Assembly: GCA_027032855.1 (NCBI GenBank)
Contig: JALVLX010000209.1
Span: 1-22,780, forward strand
Direction: 5' to 3'
DNA from: Flavobacteriales bacterium
GTDB taxonomy: Bacteria > Bacteroidota > Bacteroidia > Flavobacteriales > Flavobacteriaceae
Length of the DNA stretch: 22,780 nucleotides
How positions within the stretch are numbered: position 1 is the first letter of the stretch; each line of letters begins with the position of its first letter. Of the stretch, positions 15,381-22,780 are shown piece by piece. A program made the translations under genes and the position numbers. Below the pieces are notes generated by a model, which saw nothing but the letters and a program-made list of their open reading frames with translations, ran no database searches and was not told where the DNA came from.

Positions 15381-17248
15381 ATCAAAAAGCTGTAGTTATC
15401 ATTTTGTTGATTCTACTGACGTCCTTTACCATTATCGGACGATTGTTTTATTTGCAAATTTTGGATAAAGAATATAAAGATTTAGCGCTGAAAAATGCGG
15501 TAAAAAAAGAGTATATCATTCCGGAACGAGGCTATATTTATGACCGAAATAAAAAGTTGTTGGTCAGCAACTTACCGATTTATGACGTCATGGGAATTCC
15601 AAATCAAATAAAAGCATTTGACACTTTGGAATTTCTAAAATATACCGGTATTACCAAAGAAGCGCTCCTTAAAGCTTTAAAACGAGCCAAAAGATATTCG
15701 CGTAACAAAGCCTCACTCATTATCCCTAAACTTTACAAGAACGAAATAGCACTACTACAAGAAAAAATATACAAATTCCCGGGATTTTTCATTCAAAGGC
15801 GTGCCATTAGAAAATACCACACAAAATCGGCTGCCAATGTGTTGGGGTTCATTCGTGAAGTCAATGATCGTGAACTCAAAAAAGACCCGTTTTATATGCC
15901 GGGAGACTTAATTGGTAAAGCAGGTGCCGAAAAATCTTACGAAAAAGTTCTACGCGGCAAAAAAGGGGTACGTTACTATCTTACGGATAAATTCAACCGG
16001 AAAATTGGCAGTTACAAAAATGGTAAATTTGACACGCTTTCTGAAGTAGGTAAAGATTTACAATTAAGCATAGACATTGATTTACAACAGTTTGGTGATT
16101 CTCTTATGATAAACAAACGTGGTGCTATCATTGCCATTGAACCCGAAACCGGCGAAATTTTAGCATTGGTTACCGCCCCGAGTTTTCCGCCTGAATTTTT
16201 AAGTGGTCGTAACAGCTCAAAAAATTTTAACAAACTTTTTAGAGACAAAGTCAACAACCCTCTTTTGGACCGTGGCTTACAAGGAGAATATCCTCCCGGA
16301 TCTCCTTTCAAAATGCTAAATGGATTAATAGGCTTACAAGAAAAAGTCATTGAACCATGGACAGCATTTGTGTGTAATCATGGGTTTACTTACGGCAAGC
16401 GTAGCCACATGTTTTGCCACTGTGGTGCCAACGGACGAAAAGTCCATCTACCTTGGGCAATAGAAAGATCTTGTAACACCTATTTTTCAAAATCTTATCT
16501 CAACATTATCAACAAATATGCAACACCGGCAGAAGGGCTGGATGTCTGGCATAATTATTTAGCCCGTTTCGGATTGGGACATTACCTGCATACAGATTTG
16601 CCGGTAGGTTCCAAAGGTTTGATTCCCGATAGCAAATTTTACGACCATTATTACAAAAAGGGACATTGGTATGCAAGTTATACTATTTCTAACGGCATTG
16701 GGCAAGGCGAAGTATTGACCACCCCCATTCAATTGGCTAATGTAGCTGCTGCCATAGCAAATAAAGGCTACTATATTACACCGCATATAATTAAAAGGAT
16801 TAACGACAGCCAAAAAGGAATTGACAGTATTTATCTTAACCCCAAACAAACCGGCATTGATTCACAATATTACAATCAAATCATAGACGGTATGGCGGCT
16901 GTTTACAAATACGGAACGGCCAAATACAGTCAGTTACCGGATATTGAATTCTGTGGTAAAACAGGTACCAGTGAAAACAAAACCCGTATTAACGGTAAAA
17001 TTGTCAAACTTCCAGACCATTCCATTTTTATGGCTTTCGGGCCGAAAGAAAATCCTAAAATTGCCGTAACTGTATTTGTTGAAAACGGTGGCTACGGTGC
17101 TACGGTTGCCGCTCCAATAGCAACCTTAATCATGGAAAAATACCTACGTGGCAAAATCACACGTACTGATTTACTCCAACGTGTTTTGAACACGGATTTA
17201 ACAAGCATTTATCAACAAAAAGCTCCTAAAAAAGATGAAAAGCAGTAG
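15377..17248 (+). CDS. mrdA: Penicillin-binding protein 2 (elongation transpeptidase)
   Basis: A 623-residue class B penicillin-binding protein that cross-links peptidoglycan during side-wall growth, in partnership with RodA. It has one N-terminal membrane anchor (about 4-24), the pedestal domain with RGYIYDRNKKLLVSN (51-65), and a transpeptidase domain with the nucleophile S309 and K312 in GSPFK (308-312), the second motif S365-C-N367 and the third K528-T-G530. Between the first and second motifs is a Cys/His-rich stretch (C333, H335, H344, C347, H348, C349) that could bind a metal; I believe related sequences occur in other Bacteroidota, but this is from memory. The C-terminal tail is lysine-rich. 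The gene overlaps mreD by 4 bp and rodA by 14 bp. Confidence 0.97.
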   Translation: MNQKAVVIILLILLTSFTIIGRLFYLQILDKEYKDLALKNAVKKEYIIPERGYIYDRNKKLLVSNLPIYDVMGIPNQIKAFDTLEFLKYTGITKEALLKALKRAKRYSRNKASLIIPKLYKNEIALLQEKIYKFPGFFIQRRAIRKYHTKSAANVLGFIREVNDRELKKDPFYMPGDLIGKAGAEKSYEKVLRGKKGVRYYLTDKFNRKIGSYKNGKFDTLSEVGKDLQLSIDIDLQQFGDSLMINKRGAIIAIEPETGEILALVTAPSFPPEFLSGRNSSKNFNKLFRDKVNNPLLDRGLQGEYPPGSPFKMLNGLIGLQEKVIEPWTAFVCNHGFTYGKRSHMFCHCGANGRKVHLPWAIERSCNTYFSKSYLNIINKYATPAEGLDVWHNYLARFGLGHYLHTDLPVGSKGLIPDSKFYDHYYKKGHWYASYTISNGIGQGEVLTTPIQLANVAAAIANKGYYITPHIIKRINDSQKGIDSIYLNPKQTGIDSQYYNQIIDGMAAVYKYGTAKYSQLPDIEFCGKTGTSENKTRINGKIVKLPDHSIFMAFGPKENPKIAVTVFVENGGYGATVAAPIATLIMEKYLRGKITRTDLLQRVLNTDLTSIYQQKAPKKDEKQ

Positions 17249-18497
17249 AAAAGTAGGTATATTCGACTATGATTGGCTAAGCGTTTTGCTGTTTAATATG
17301 CTTGTTGTAATAGGTATTATCAGCATTTATTCGGCTACTTATGACCAAGCAAACACCAATATTTTTCAGAGCTTTTACGGCAAACAAACACTTTGGTTTG
17401 CATTCAGTTATGTTTTGGTTATTTTTATTAGCTTTCTCTCTCTCAAAAATATTAAAAACAATGCATCTTTATTATATCTTATCGGTGTTATTCTTCTTAT
17501 TCTGGTGCTGATACTTGGTGCTAATATTAACGGAAACAAGTCTTGGTTCCGTTTTGGAAGTTTTAGTATTCAACCGGCAGAATTTGTTAAACTGATGACT
17601 GTTTTGGGGTTAGCCAAATTGCTTACCGAACCGGATTTTAAACTCACTAACTTCAAGAACCTGCTTCAAGCAACTATTCTTATTTTAGTTCCTGTTTTTC
17701 TTATTTTATTGCAACCCGACTTAGGATCTGCCATTATCTTTCTCTCATTATTCTTAGTATTTTACCGGGACGGATTGAGTGTTACCTACTATCTTTTGGC
17801 TTTTTTAATTGCAACATTGTTTATAACCACAATTTATTTCGGACAAAAAAATGTGCTAATCGTTATATCCGGAATTTTTATTTTGGTTAATCTTTTCACA
17901 TATTTTAAACTAAAAAAAATATTTTGGTTACCCGTTATATTTGTGACTTCTATTTCAGTTTTAAGTATTTTAGGAACGGATTTCGTGTTTCATAAGGTAT
18001 TAAAACCACATCAACGTAACCGTATCGAAATTGTCTTGGGTAAAAAGAAAGATGACAAGGGTACCGGCTATAATTTAAAGCAAGCTTTAATCGCCATAGG
18101 CTCCGGCGGATTGTACGGAAAAGGCTTACTGAAAGGCTCTCAAACTAAAGGAGATTACATTCCCGAGCAACATACCGACTGGATTTTAACCGTAGTAGGC
18201 GAACAATGGGGATTTATCGGTACTTTAACTGTCGTATTGCTCTACACCTTTTTGATTATCCGTTTGATATTTTTGGCCGAAAGACAAAAACAAAAATTCT
18301 CCCGGATTGTTGGGTACGGCTTAGTTGCCATCTTGTTTGCACATTACGCATTAAACATGCTGATGGTTATCGGACTATTTCCAACCATCGGTATTCCTCT
18401 TCCTTTTTTAAGTTACGGTGGTTCGTCGCTTTGGGCATTTACCCTGCTGTTATTTATCTTTTTAAAATTTGATGCACATCGCGTTGAAGATTGGTGA
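17235..18497 (+). CDS. rodA: Rod shape-determining protein RodA (SEDS glycosyltransferase)
   Basis: A 420-residue polytopic inner-membrane enzyme of the SEDS family that polymerises lipid II into glycan strands, working with PBP2. Family sequences are SFSIQPAEFVKL (109-120), LQPDLGSA (159-166), the extracellular-loop IPEQHTDWI (309-317), whose D315 corresponds to the catalytic aspartate of characterised RodA, and PLPFLSYGGSS (388-398). About ten hydrophobic helices are visible. The start overlaps the end of mrdA by 14 bp, which suggests translational coupling. It is the last gene of the operon. No T-run hairpin follows; a repeat-like hairpin at 18524-18575 is the only structure before the convergent menD. 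Confidence 0.97.
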   Translation: MKSSRKVGIFDYDWLSVLLFNMLVVIGIISIYSATYDQANTNIFQSFYGKQTLWFAFSYVLVIFISFLSLKNIKNNASLLYLIGVILLILVLILGANINGNKSWFRFGSFSIQPAEFVKLMTVLGLAKLLTEPDFKLTNFKNLLQATILILVPVFLILLQPDLGSAIIFLSLFLVFYRDGLSVTYYLLAFLIATLFITTIYFGQKNVLIVISGIFILVNLFTYFKLKKIFWLPVIFVTSISVLSILGTDFVFHKVLKPHQRNRIEIVLGKKKDDKGTGYNLKQALIAIGSGGLYGKGLLKGSQTKGDYIPEQHTDWILTVVGEQWGFIGTLTVVLLYTFLIIRLIFLAERQKQKFSRIVGYGLVAILFAHYALNMLMVIGLFPTIGIPLPFLSYGGSSLWAFTLLLFIFLKFDAHRVEDW

Positions 18498-18523
18498 TTT
18501 GTTGAGGAATTGAACAAATCATC

Positions 18524-18575
18524 TGTCATTTCAAACGTAGTGAGAAAGCTCACATTAGTCGCTACGCTCCACTTG
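18524..18575. repeat. Degenerate dispersed-repeat element (REP-like) between rodA and menD
   Basis: It begins TGTCATTTCAAACGTAGTGA, close to the TGTCATTTCGA.CGTAGTGAG family of intergenic repeats that I recall as frequent in Bacteroidota. Nested stems are visible: CGTAG (18536-18540) with CTACG (18562-18566), and GTGAG with CTCAC around AAAG inside it. It occupies most of the 78-bp gap between two convergent stop codons and may act as a transcription stop. Family membership is from memory. Confidence 0.5.
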
Positions 18576-20243
18576 CTACTTAATACTATTAAAATAAGCC
18601 TTCAAAATTCCGGCATTATCTATATCTTTAGTATCTATTTCCAAAATTTGCGGATGCTTGTTATTAAGAAAGAGTTTCTTGATACCGGATGCCAATTCCT
18701 TCAAATTTCCGGCTTTTTGATAATCAAAATGAAACATTTTTGCCAAATGCGAAGCATCGTAATGGTGTTTGGTTACAAAAAAGTCATTAAGAGCTTCCGT
18801 TTGAGAAGGACCCGGAATGAAATTAAATATTTCGCCACCACCATTATTGATTAAAATAATTTTGAAATTTTTAGGGAAGTATTTATGCCACAAACCGTTG
18901 CTGTCATACAAAAACGAAATGTCTCCCGTTACCAACAAAACAGGTTTATCCGACACATAAGCCGCACCGGCTGCCATAGAAGTACTACCGTCTATACCAC
19001 TAGTGCCACGATTTGAATAATGCGCAACACCGGGTTGATAATCAAACAATTGCGCATAACGAACCGTCGAACTGTTTGCCCATTGTACAATATAATTAGC
19101 GGGAATATTTTGGCTGATTAAGTCAAAACTTTTTAAATCGGAAAATCCGGTTTGCTCTAAAAATTGTTGATGCAGTTGCTTGTGTTTTCTTTTAATATCG
19201 AGCCATTTTTGTTGATAGTCTGACGATATTGGCTTAACCAAAAACAGGAATTGGCTAAGGAACATTTCGGGTGCCGTATCAAAATGTTGCGTCAAAACTT
19301 CAAAAGTGTCCGGGGGCAAATCTGTACGCTCAACATGCCAATGTTCCACCGGTTTGTGTTTACGTAAAAATTGCTTGATTTTTTTAGACACGATATTGCG
19401 TCCGACAGTCATTAAAATATCAGGCTTTAAATCTTTGAGTTTATCATCATCTAACGAAAAAATAACTTGGTCTATATTGTTGACAAACAGGTCATTCGTT
19501 ACATTTGAAATATTTTCGGTCAAAATAATCACCGATGGATCTTCAGCCAGTTTATTGAGTTGCAATTGCAAAAATTCCGACGGTTGGTGCTGCCCTACCA
19601 AAATCATTTTTTGCTTTGATGCCTGCCATTTTTGTTCAAACTGTTCCAAAAATGCTACTTCATAGACTTTGTCGGGAAATTCCGTTTGCACCTCTCCTAC
19701 TTCAGCTATATCTGTTTCAACTGATTGATAGAGCGGTTCATCAAAAGGCATATTGATATGCACAGGACAGCGTTGTTTAATGGCAGTTTGAACAGCCGTT
19801 TTGATTTGGTGTAAATCCTGCTCCGTTCCTGTTTCAGATAAAGTTACATTGTACCAACTATGATTTTTAAAAACATTATGTTGTCTAATGGTTTGTCCTT
19901 CGCCTTGGTCAACCCATTTTTGCGGACGGTCGGCACTGACAACAATCAACGGGATATGACTGTAAAAAGCTTCGGCAATTGCCGGATAGTAATTGAGTAA
20001 CGCCGACCCGGATGTGCAAACCAAAACCGACGGACGACCTGTTTGTTGCGCCATACCCAAAGCAAAAAATCCCGCTACACGCTCGTCAACCACACTTAAA
20101 TTATTAAATGCCGGTTGATTGGTCAACTCTATAATCAAAGGTGCATTACGCGAACCGGGAGATATGACAATATCACGAATGCCGGCTTTTTGCAATACGG
20201 CAGATAAAAGTTGAGCAGTAGGCTTGTCGGAATGTTTTTGCAT
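18576..20243 (-). CDS. menD: SEPHCHC synthase (menaquinone biosynthesis)
   Basis: A 555-residue thiamine-diphosphate enzyme that condenses 2-oxoglutarate with isochorismate to give 2-succinyl-5-enolpyruvyl-6-hydroxy-3-cyclohexene-1-carboxylate, the committed step of menaquinone synthesis. Visible motifs are SPGSRNAPL (28-36), the cofactor glutamate E54 in VDERVAGFF (52-60), CTSGSALLNYYPAI (76-89), SADRP (103-107), NRGTSGIDGSTS (411-422) and the diphosphate/metal motif from GDISFLYD (440-447) to NNGGGEIFNFIPG (466-478). Length is normal. The start is the ATG at 20243, just before the conserved N-terminal region. Other men genes are not in the window. Menaquinone as respiratory quinone is consistent with the phylum. 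Its last codons abut the repeat-like element. Confidence 0.97.
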   Translation of the reverse strand: MQKHSDKPTAQLLSAVLQKAGIRDIVISPGSRNAPLIIELTNQPAFNNLSVVDERVAGFFALGMAQQTGRPSVLVCTSGSALLNYYPAIAEAFYSHIPLIVVSADRPQKWVDQGEGQTIRQHNVFKNHSWYNVTLSETGTEQDLHQIKTAVQTAIKQRCPVHINMPFDEPLYQSVETDIAEVGEVQTEFPDKVYEVAFLEQFEQKWQASKQKMILVGQHQPSEFLQLQLNKLAEDPSVIILTENISNVTNDLFVNNIDQVIFSLDDDKLKDLKPDILMTVGRNIVSKKIKQFLRKHKPVEHWHVERTDLPPDTFEVLTQHFDTAPEMFLSQFLFLVKPISSDYQQKWLDIKRKHKQLHQQFLEQTGFSDLKSFDLISQNIPANYIVQWANSSTVRYAQLFDYQPGVAHYSNRGTSGIDGSTSMAAGAAYVSDKPVLLVTGDISFLYDSNGLWHKYFPKNFKIILINNGGGEIFNFIPGPSQTEALNDFFVTKHHYDASHLAKMFHFDYQKAGNLKELASGIKKLFLNNKHPQILEIDTKDIDNAGILKAYFNSIK

Positions 20244-20262
20244 ATATTTTTTAATCGGTATG

Positions 20263-20270
20263 CAAAAATA
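20263..20270 (-). promoter_or_regulatory. Putative -7 box for menD
   Basis: On the minus strand this reads TATTTTTG, an exact TAnnTTTG match, 19 bp before the menD ATG. It suggests menD can be transcribed separately from the upstream barrel gene. A matching -33 TTG is not evident. Confidence 0.38.
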
Positions 20271-20298
20271 TTGATTTTTTTGTAGGGAAACCGTGAAA

Positions 20299-20318
20299 GC
20301 CGGAAAATATCAACCGGC
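20299..20318 (-). terminator. Weak hairpin after the outer-membrane barrel gene
   Basis: GCCGG and CCGGC pair across a 10-nt loop, starting 6 bp past the stop codon of the barrel gene. Only three T residues follow on the minus strand, so it may be a poor terminator or only an RNA-stabilising stem. Confidence 0.3.
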
Positions 20319-20323
20319 CATTA

Positions 20324-22693
20324 TTAAAAAATGCCCTTTTTCTCTTTTTTCGGACTGATATCTTCAATATTCTTCTTAACCTTGCGAGTGGCTTTACCAT
20401 TATTGAAACGATAATTTAACCGGAAAACCAAAATATTTTTGAGTAAATGTATATCATATTTGGTCAAACTTTCATACTGTAATGTCTTGGTATATTCTTC
20501 CTGCACAAAATCCACGCCAAAATCAACCGGCAATATATACATTAACATTAAATTCAGTCGTTTTTTCAAAAAAGATTTTTGAATTAGAAATCCCCAAAAA
20601 TCATTATTTATGGTGTGGTAACCTTGTGGCGTGATATATTTGTTCATACCGCGTTGGTACATAAATCCGGTAGTTAGTGCTTTTGGCTGATTAACATACA
20701 TCAAATTACTTTCCATACTATAATCGTTAAAAGCAGTGGTATTATTCTGATAGATAATACTACTGTGATACACATCAAAGTTGGTTTGCCAAAAAATTTG
20801 TTTGCTAAAAGGTACCGCGACATTTCCCTTAACACCGTAATGCCTGTAATGCCCTATATTTTCATAGGTTTGTTCAATTATTCCGTCATTGCGAAGCCTA
20901 GCAGTTTCGCCAATATAATTGTTTGAAAAATGATAATATGGCTCAGCAAACATACTACCACCGAAAAAGTCAAAACGCAGTCCCAATTGGTGGGTAATCG
21001 CAGGTTTCAATGCAGGATTTCCTTTGCGTACGATTTGCGGATTGACATACACGGGATTAGGATTGGCTTGTGATAATCCGGGATAGTTGCTTTGCGTTCT
21101 GTATTTTAATTTTACCCCTATCATTTTTGACAACTTGTGTCTGATATCCAAATAGGGTTGATAAATATAATAAGTTGCCTGACCTTCTATTGATTTTGGC
21201 TGACTGATTTCGCCTGCCATGCCGGTTTTGACTGACCAATCTTTATTAAACTTGTAGGCATAGTAGGCAAAAAGCTTGTGGCGCGTATCGATTAAATCAA
21301 ATTTTTGATCAGTGGTATGACTAAATATACTCGTTACCAAATCATTAGAACTTTTTTGCCTGTAAAAACCGTAACCTGCTTGCAAAGAACCGTGTTCACC
21401 AAGTTGGCGGGAGTAGTCGGCATTGTATCTAAAACTGCTTTGACTGCTAACGGATTGGTCTTGCCGGTCTAAAATTTGATTGGTAAAAAATCGATTATCA
21501 GATTGATCCTTGTAAAAAGACAGATTGACGTCCATACGCAATTCTGATTGCTCGTTAAACTTCCCGATGTAAAAAACAGATTGCGAATTGGATTTTGAAC
21601 GACCGTCAATCAAATTTGAAAGTTGGTATCGTGAAATAATGCCTAATGCGTCTGTGTCTGTTACTACGTATTGTAAATCTGTATGATCCTTTGGCTTAAA
21701 AACATTATTTAAACCTGTTTCAAAGCTCAAAGTATGACGTGGATTGATATAATAATCCATCCCGAAAACCATCCGGTCACCCAAAGTAATTTTTTGAATA
21801 TTGTTACTGTTGCCGTCCAATTTATTTACAGAACTTCCGTCACCATATTTGTAAACACTGGTTGTTGGAAAAACAAAATCATTTAGAGAACGGTGGTATT
21901 GTGTGTAAATATTTACCTTATTATATGTATATGTCAAACTACCATTATTATAAATTACAGGTACTAGATGCGATTTGTCCGGATTATCAGTATCCCAAAT
22001 AGGTTGTGATAACATATTAACTTCCAATCCGGTGTAATTTTTCTTCAAAATAATATTGATAACCGCCGTATAACCGTCCAAAGCATATCTGCCGGCAGGA
22101 TCACGTATAATTTCAACTTTTTTGATACGATTCGGATTAAGATTTTGAATATAACCGGAATCTTTTTCCAAACCATCAACCAATATTTTGACATTGGTCT
22201 GTCCATCTACTTTTATTTGATTGTTGTAACGGTCATAAGTAACCCCTTGTATTTTGTCCAACACATCATTGGTATTGGCGGCAGCCACTTTCATTTTTCG
22301 CGTAACTGTATAAACATCTTTATCTACTTGAAAAGACTTATTTTTAGCTTTTACTTCTACTGATTTCAACAAATTTTCGTCGGGTGACAACTTAAAAATA
22401 CCCAGAAAACGATTGTTTTGCTTGACAAAAACAGGAATGCTTTTCTTTTGGTAACCGATATAATCCAAAACCATTTGGTATTTTCCCGGTTTCAGTCCGG
22501 TCTCAAAATAGCCTTTGCTATCGGTAACAGTGCCCGTAACCAATTCTTTTTGGTCATTAAAAAATCCTACTGCGCATGATTCCAATCCTTGATTTGAAAC
22601 AGAATCCAAAACTTGCCCTGAAATATATATTTCCTGTTGCGCCTTTACCCATTGTATAAAAAATAAAGCAATAATCACATAATACCTTTTCAT
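20324..22693 (-). CDS. Outer-membrane beta-barrel protein with carboxypeptidase-regulatory-like and plug domains
   Basis: A 789-residue outer-membrane protein of the TonB-dependent-receptor-like type. Residues 1-18 are a signal peptide (cleavage after VKA). A carboxypeptidase-regulatory-like domain covers about 22-103 (ISGQVLDSVSNQGLESCAV at 24-42). A plug-like region (about 120-220) contains VLDKIQGV (144-151), VKILVDGLEKDSG (168-180) and IKKVEIIRDPAGRYALDG (190-207). The rest is barrel-type sequence with alternating aromatic strands. It fits the outer-membrane beta-barrel family common in Bacteroidota, and ends in a basic tail (KKEKKGIF) rather than the aromatic-ended strand usual in barrels. 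There is no SusD-like partner, so a glycan-uptake role is not supported. The ligand is unknown. It lies 80 bp upstream of menD on the same strand; a functional link is not evident. Confidence 0.85.
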   Translation of the reverse strand: MKRYYVIIALFFIQWVKAQQEIYISGQVLDSVSNQGLESCAVGFFNDQKELVTGTVTDSKGYFETGLKPGKYQMVLDYIGYQKKSIPVFVKQNNRFLGIFKLSPDENLLKSVEVKAKNKSFQVDKDVYTVTRKMKVAAANTNDVLDKIQGVTYDRYNNQIKVDGQTNVKILVDGLEKDSGYIQNLNPNRIKKVEIIRDPAGRYALDGYTAVINIILKKNYTGLEVNMLSQPIWDTDNPDKSHLVPVIYNNGSLTYTYNKVNIYTQYHRSLNDFVFPTTSVYKYGDGSSVNKLDGNSNNIQKITLGDRMVFGMDYYINPRHTLSFETGLNNVFKPKDHTDLQYVVTDTDALGIISRYQLSNLIDGRSKSNSQSVFYIGKFNEQSELRMDVNLSFYKDQSDNRFFTNQILDRQDQSVSSQSSFRYNADYSRQLGEHGSLQAGYGFYRQKSSNDLVTSIFSHTTDQKFDLIDTRHKLFAYYAYKFNKDWSVKTGMAGEISQPKSIEGQATYYIYQPYLDIRHKLSKMIGVKLKYRTQSNYPGLSQANPNPVYVNPQIVRKGNPALKPAITHQLGLRFDFFGGSMFAEPYYHFSNNYIGETARLRNDGIIEQTYENIGHYRHYGVKGNVAVPFSKQIFWQTNFDVYHSSIIYQNNTTAFNDYSMESNLMYVNQPKALTTGFMYQRGMNKYITPQGYHTINNDFWGFLIQKSFLKKRLNLMLMYILPVDFGVDFVQEEYTKTLQYESLTKYDIHLLKNILVFRLNYRFNNGKATRKVKKNIEDISPKKEKKGIF

Positions 22694-22780
22694 AATTCGT
22701 TATTTAGATGATACTTTAAAGACGCCTTTTGCCGGGAAATGTTACAAGAAAGGGTAATTATTATTGTTTCATTTTATTAA

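Noticed and set aside
18510..18854. A 114-codon plus-strand frame downstream of rodA
   Set aside because: It runs antisense through the repeat-like element and the well-supported C-terminal part of menD and shows no domain.
20324..22693. Polysaccharide utilisation locus suggested by the barrel protein
   Set aside because: No SusD-like lipoprotein, glycoside hydrolase or regulator is present near it; the sequence fits the general outer-membrane beta-barrel family better than SusC.

Overview
The window is a piece of an AT-rich chromosome from the phylum Bacteroidota, most likely a flavobacterium-like lineage. The evidence is consistent across the window: a secreted peptidase with a type IX secretion sorting tail, a PorE-like OmpA/PD40/TPR outer-membrane protein, a large outer-membrane barrel protein with a carboxypeptidase-regulatory-like N-domain, A-rich leaders without clear Shine-Dalgarno sites, repeated TAnnTTTG promoter boxes, and a menaquinone gene. 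I cannot place it to genus.

Layout. Positions 144-1211 hold a low-G+C gene that looks like a TdeIII/MjaII-type restriction endonuclease; no methyltransferase is visible, but the window begins just upstream. It converges on ribF (riboflavin kinase/FAD synthetase, 1226-2167, minus). A secreted papain-family peptidase (2345-4825) follows, then a structured 361-bp intergenic region, then gdhA (5187-6539) with a strong terminator. An NlpC/P60 lipoprotein (6601-7806, minus) is divergent from a TatD-family nuclease (7899-8663). A 731-residue PorE-like protein (8851-11046) and an initiator tRNA-Met (11102-11174, minus) converge on one shared terminator. About 400 bp of repeat-like, gene-free DNA separate the tRNA from a MacB/FtsX-type ABC permease (11577-12833, minus).

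The core of the right half is the rod-shape operon mreB-mreC-mreD-mrdA-rodA (12997-18497), tightly packed with two overlaps. It converges on menD (18576-20243, minus), followed by the outer-membrane barrel gene (20324-22693, minus).

Functional view. Much of the window concerns the cell envelope: peptidoglycan elongation (MreBCD, PBP2, RodA), peptidoglycan cleavage (NlpC/P60), peptidoglycan anchoring (OmpA domain), and outer-membrane or secreted products. The rest is central metabolism (RibF, GdhA, MenD). I did not find a convincing previously undescribed multi-gene system. The items most worth checking are the apparently solitary restriction enzyme with a seeming shortage of GGNCC sites, the peptidase with calcium-loop insertions in its catalytic domain, the structured intergenic DNA upstream of gdhA, and three repeat-like elements between genes.
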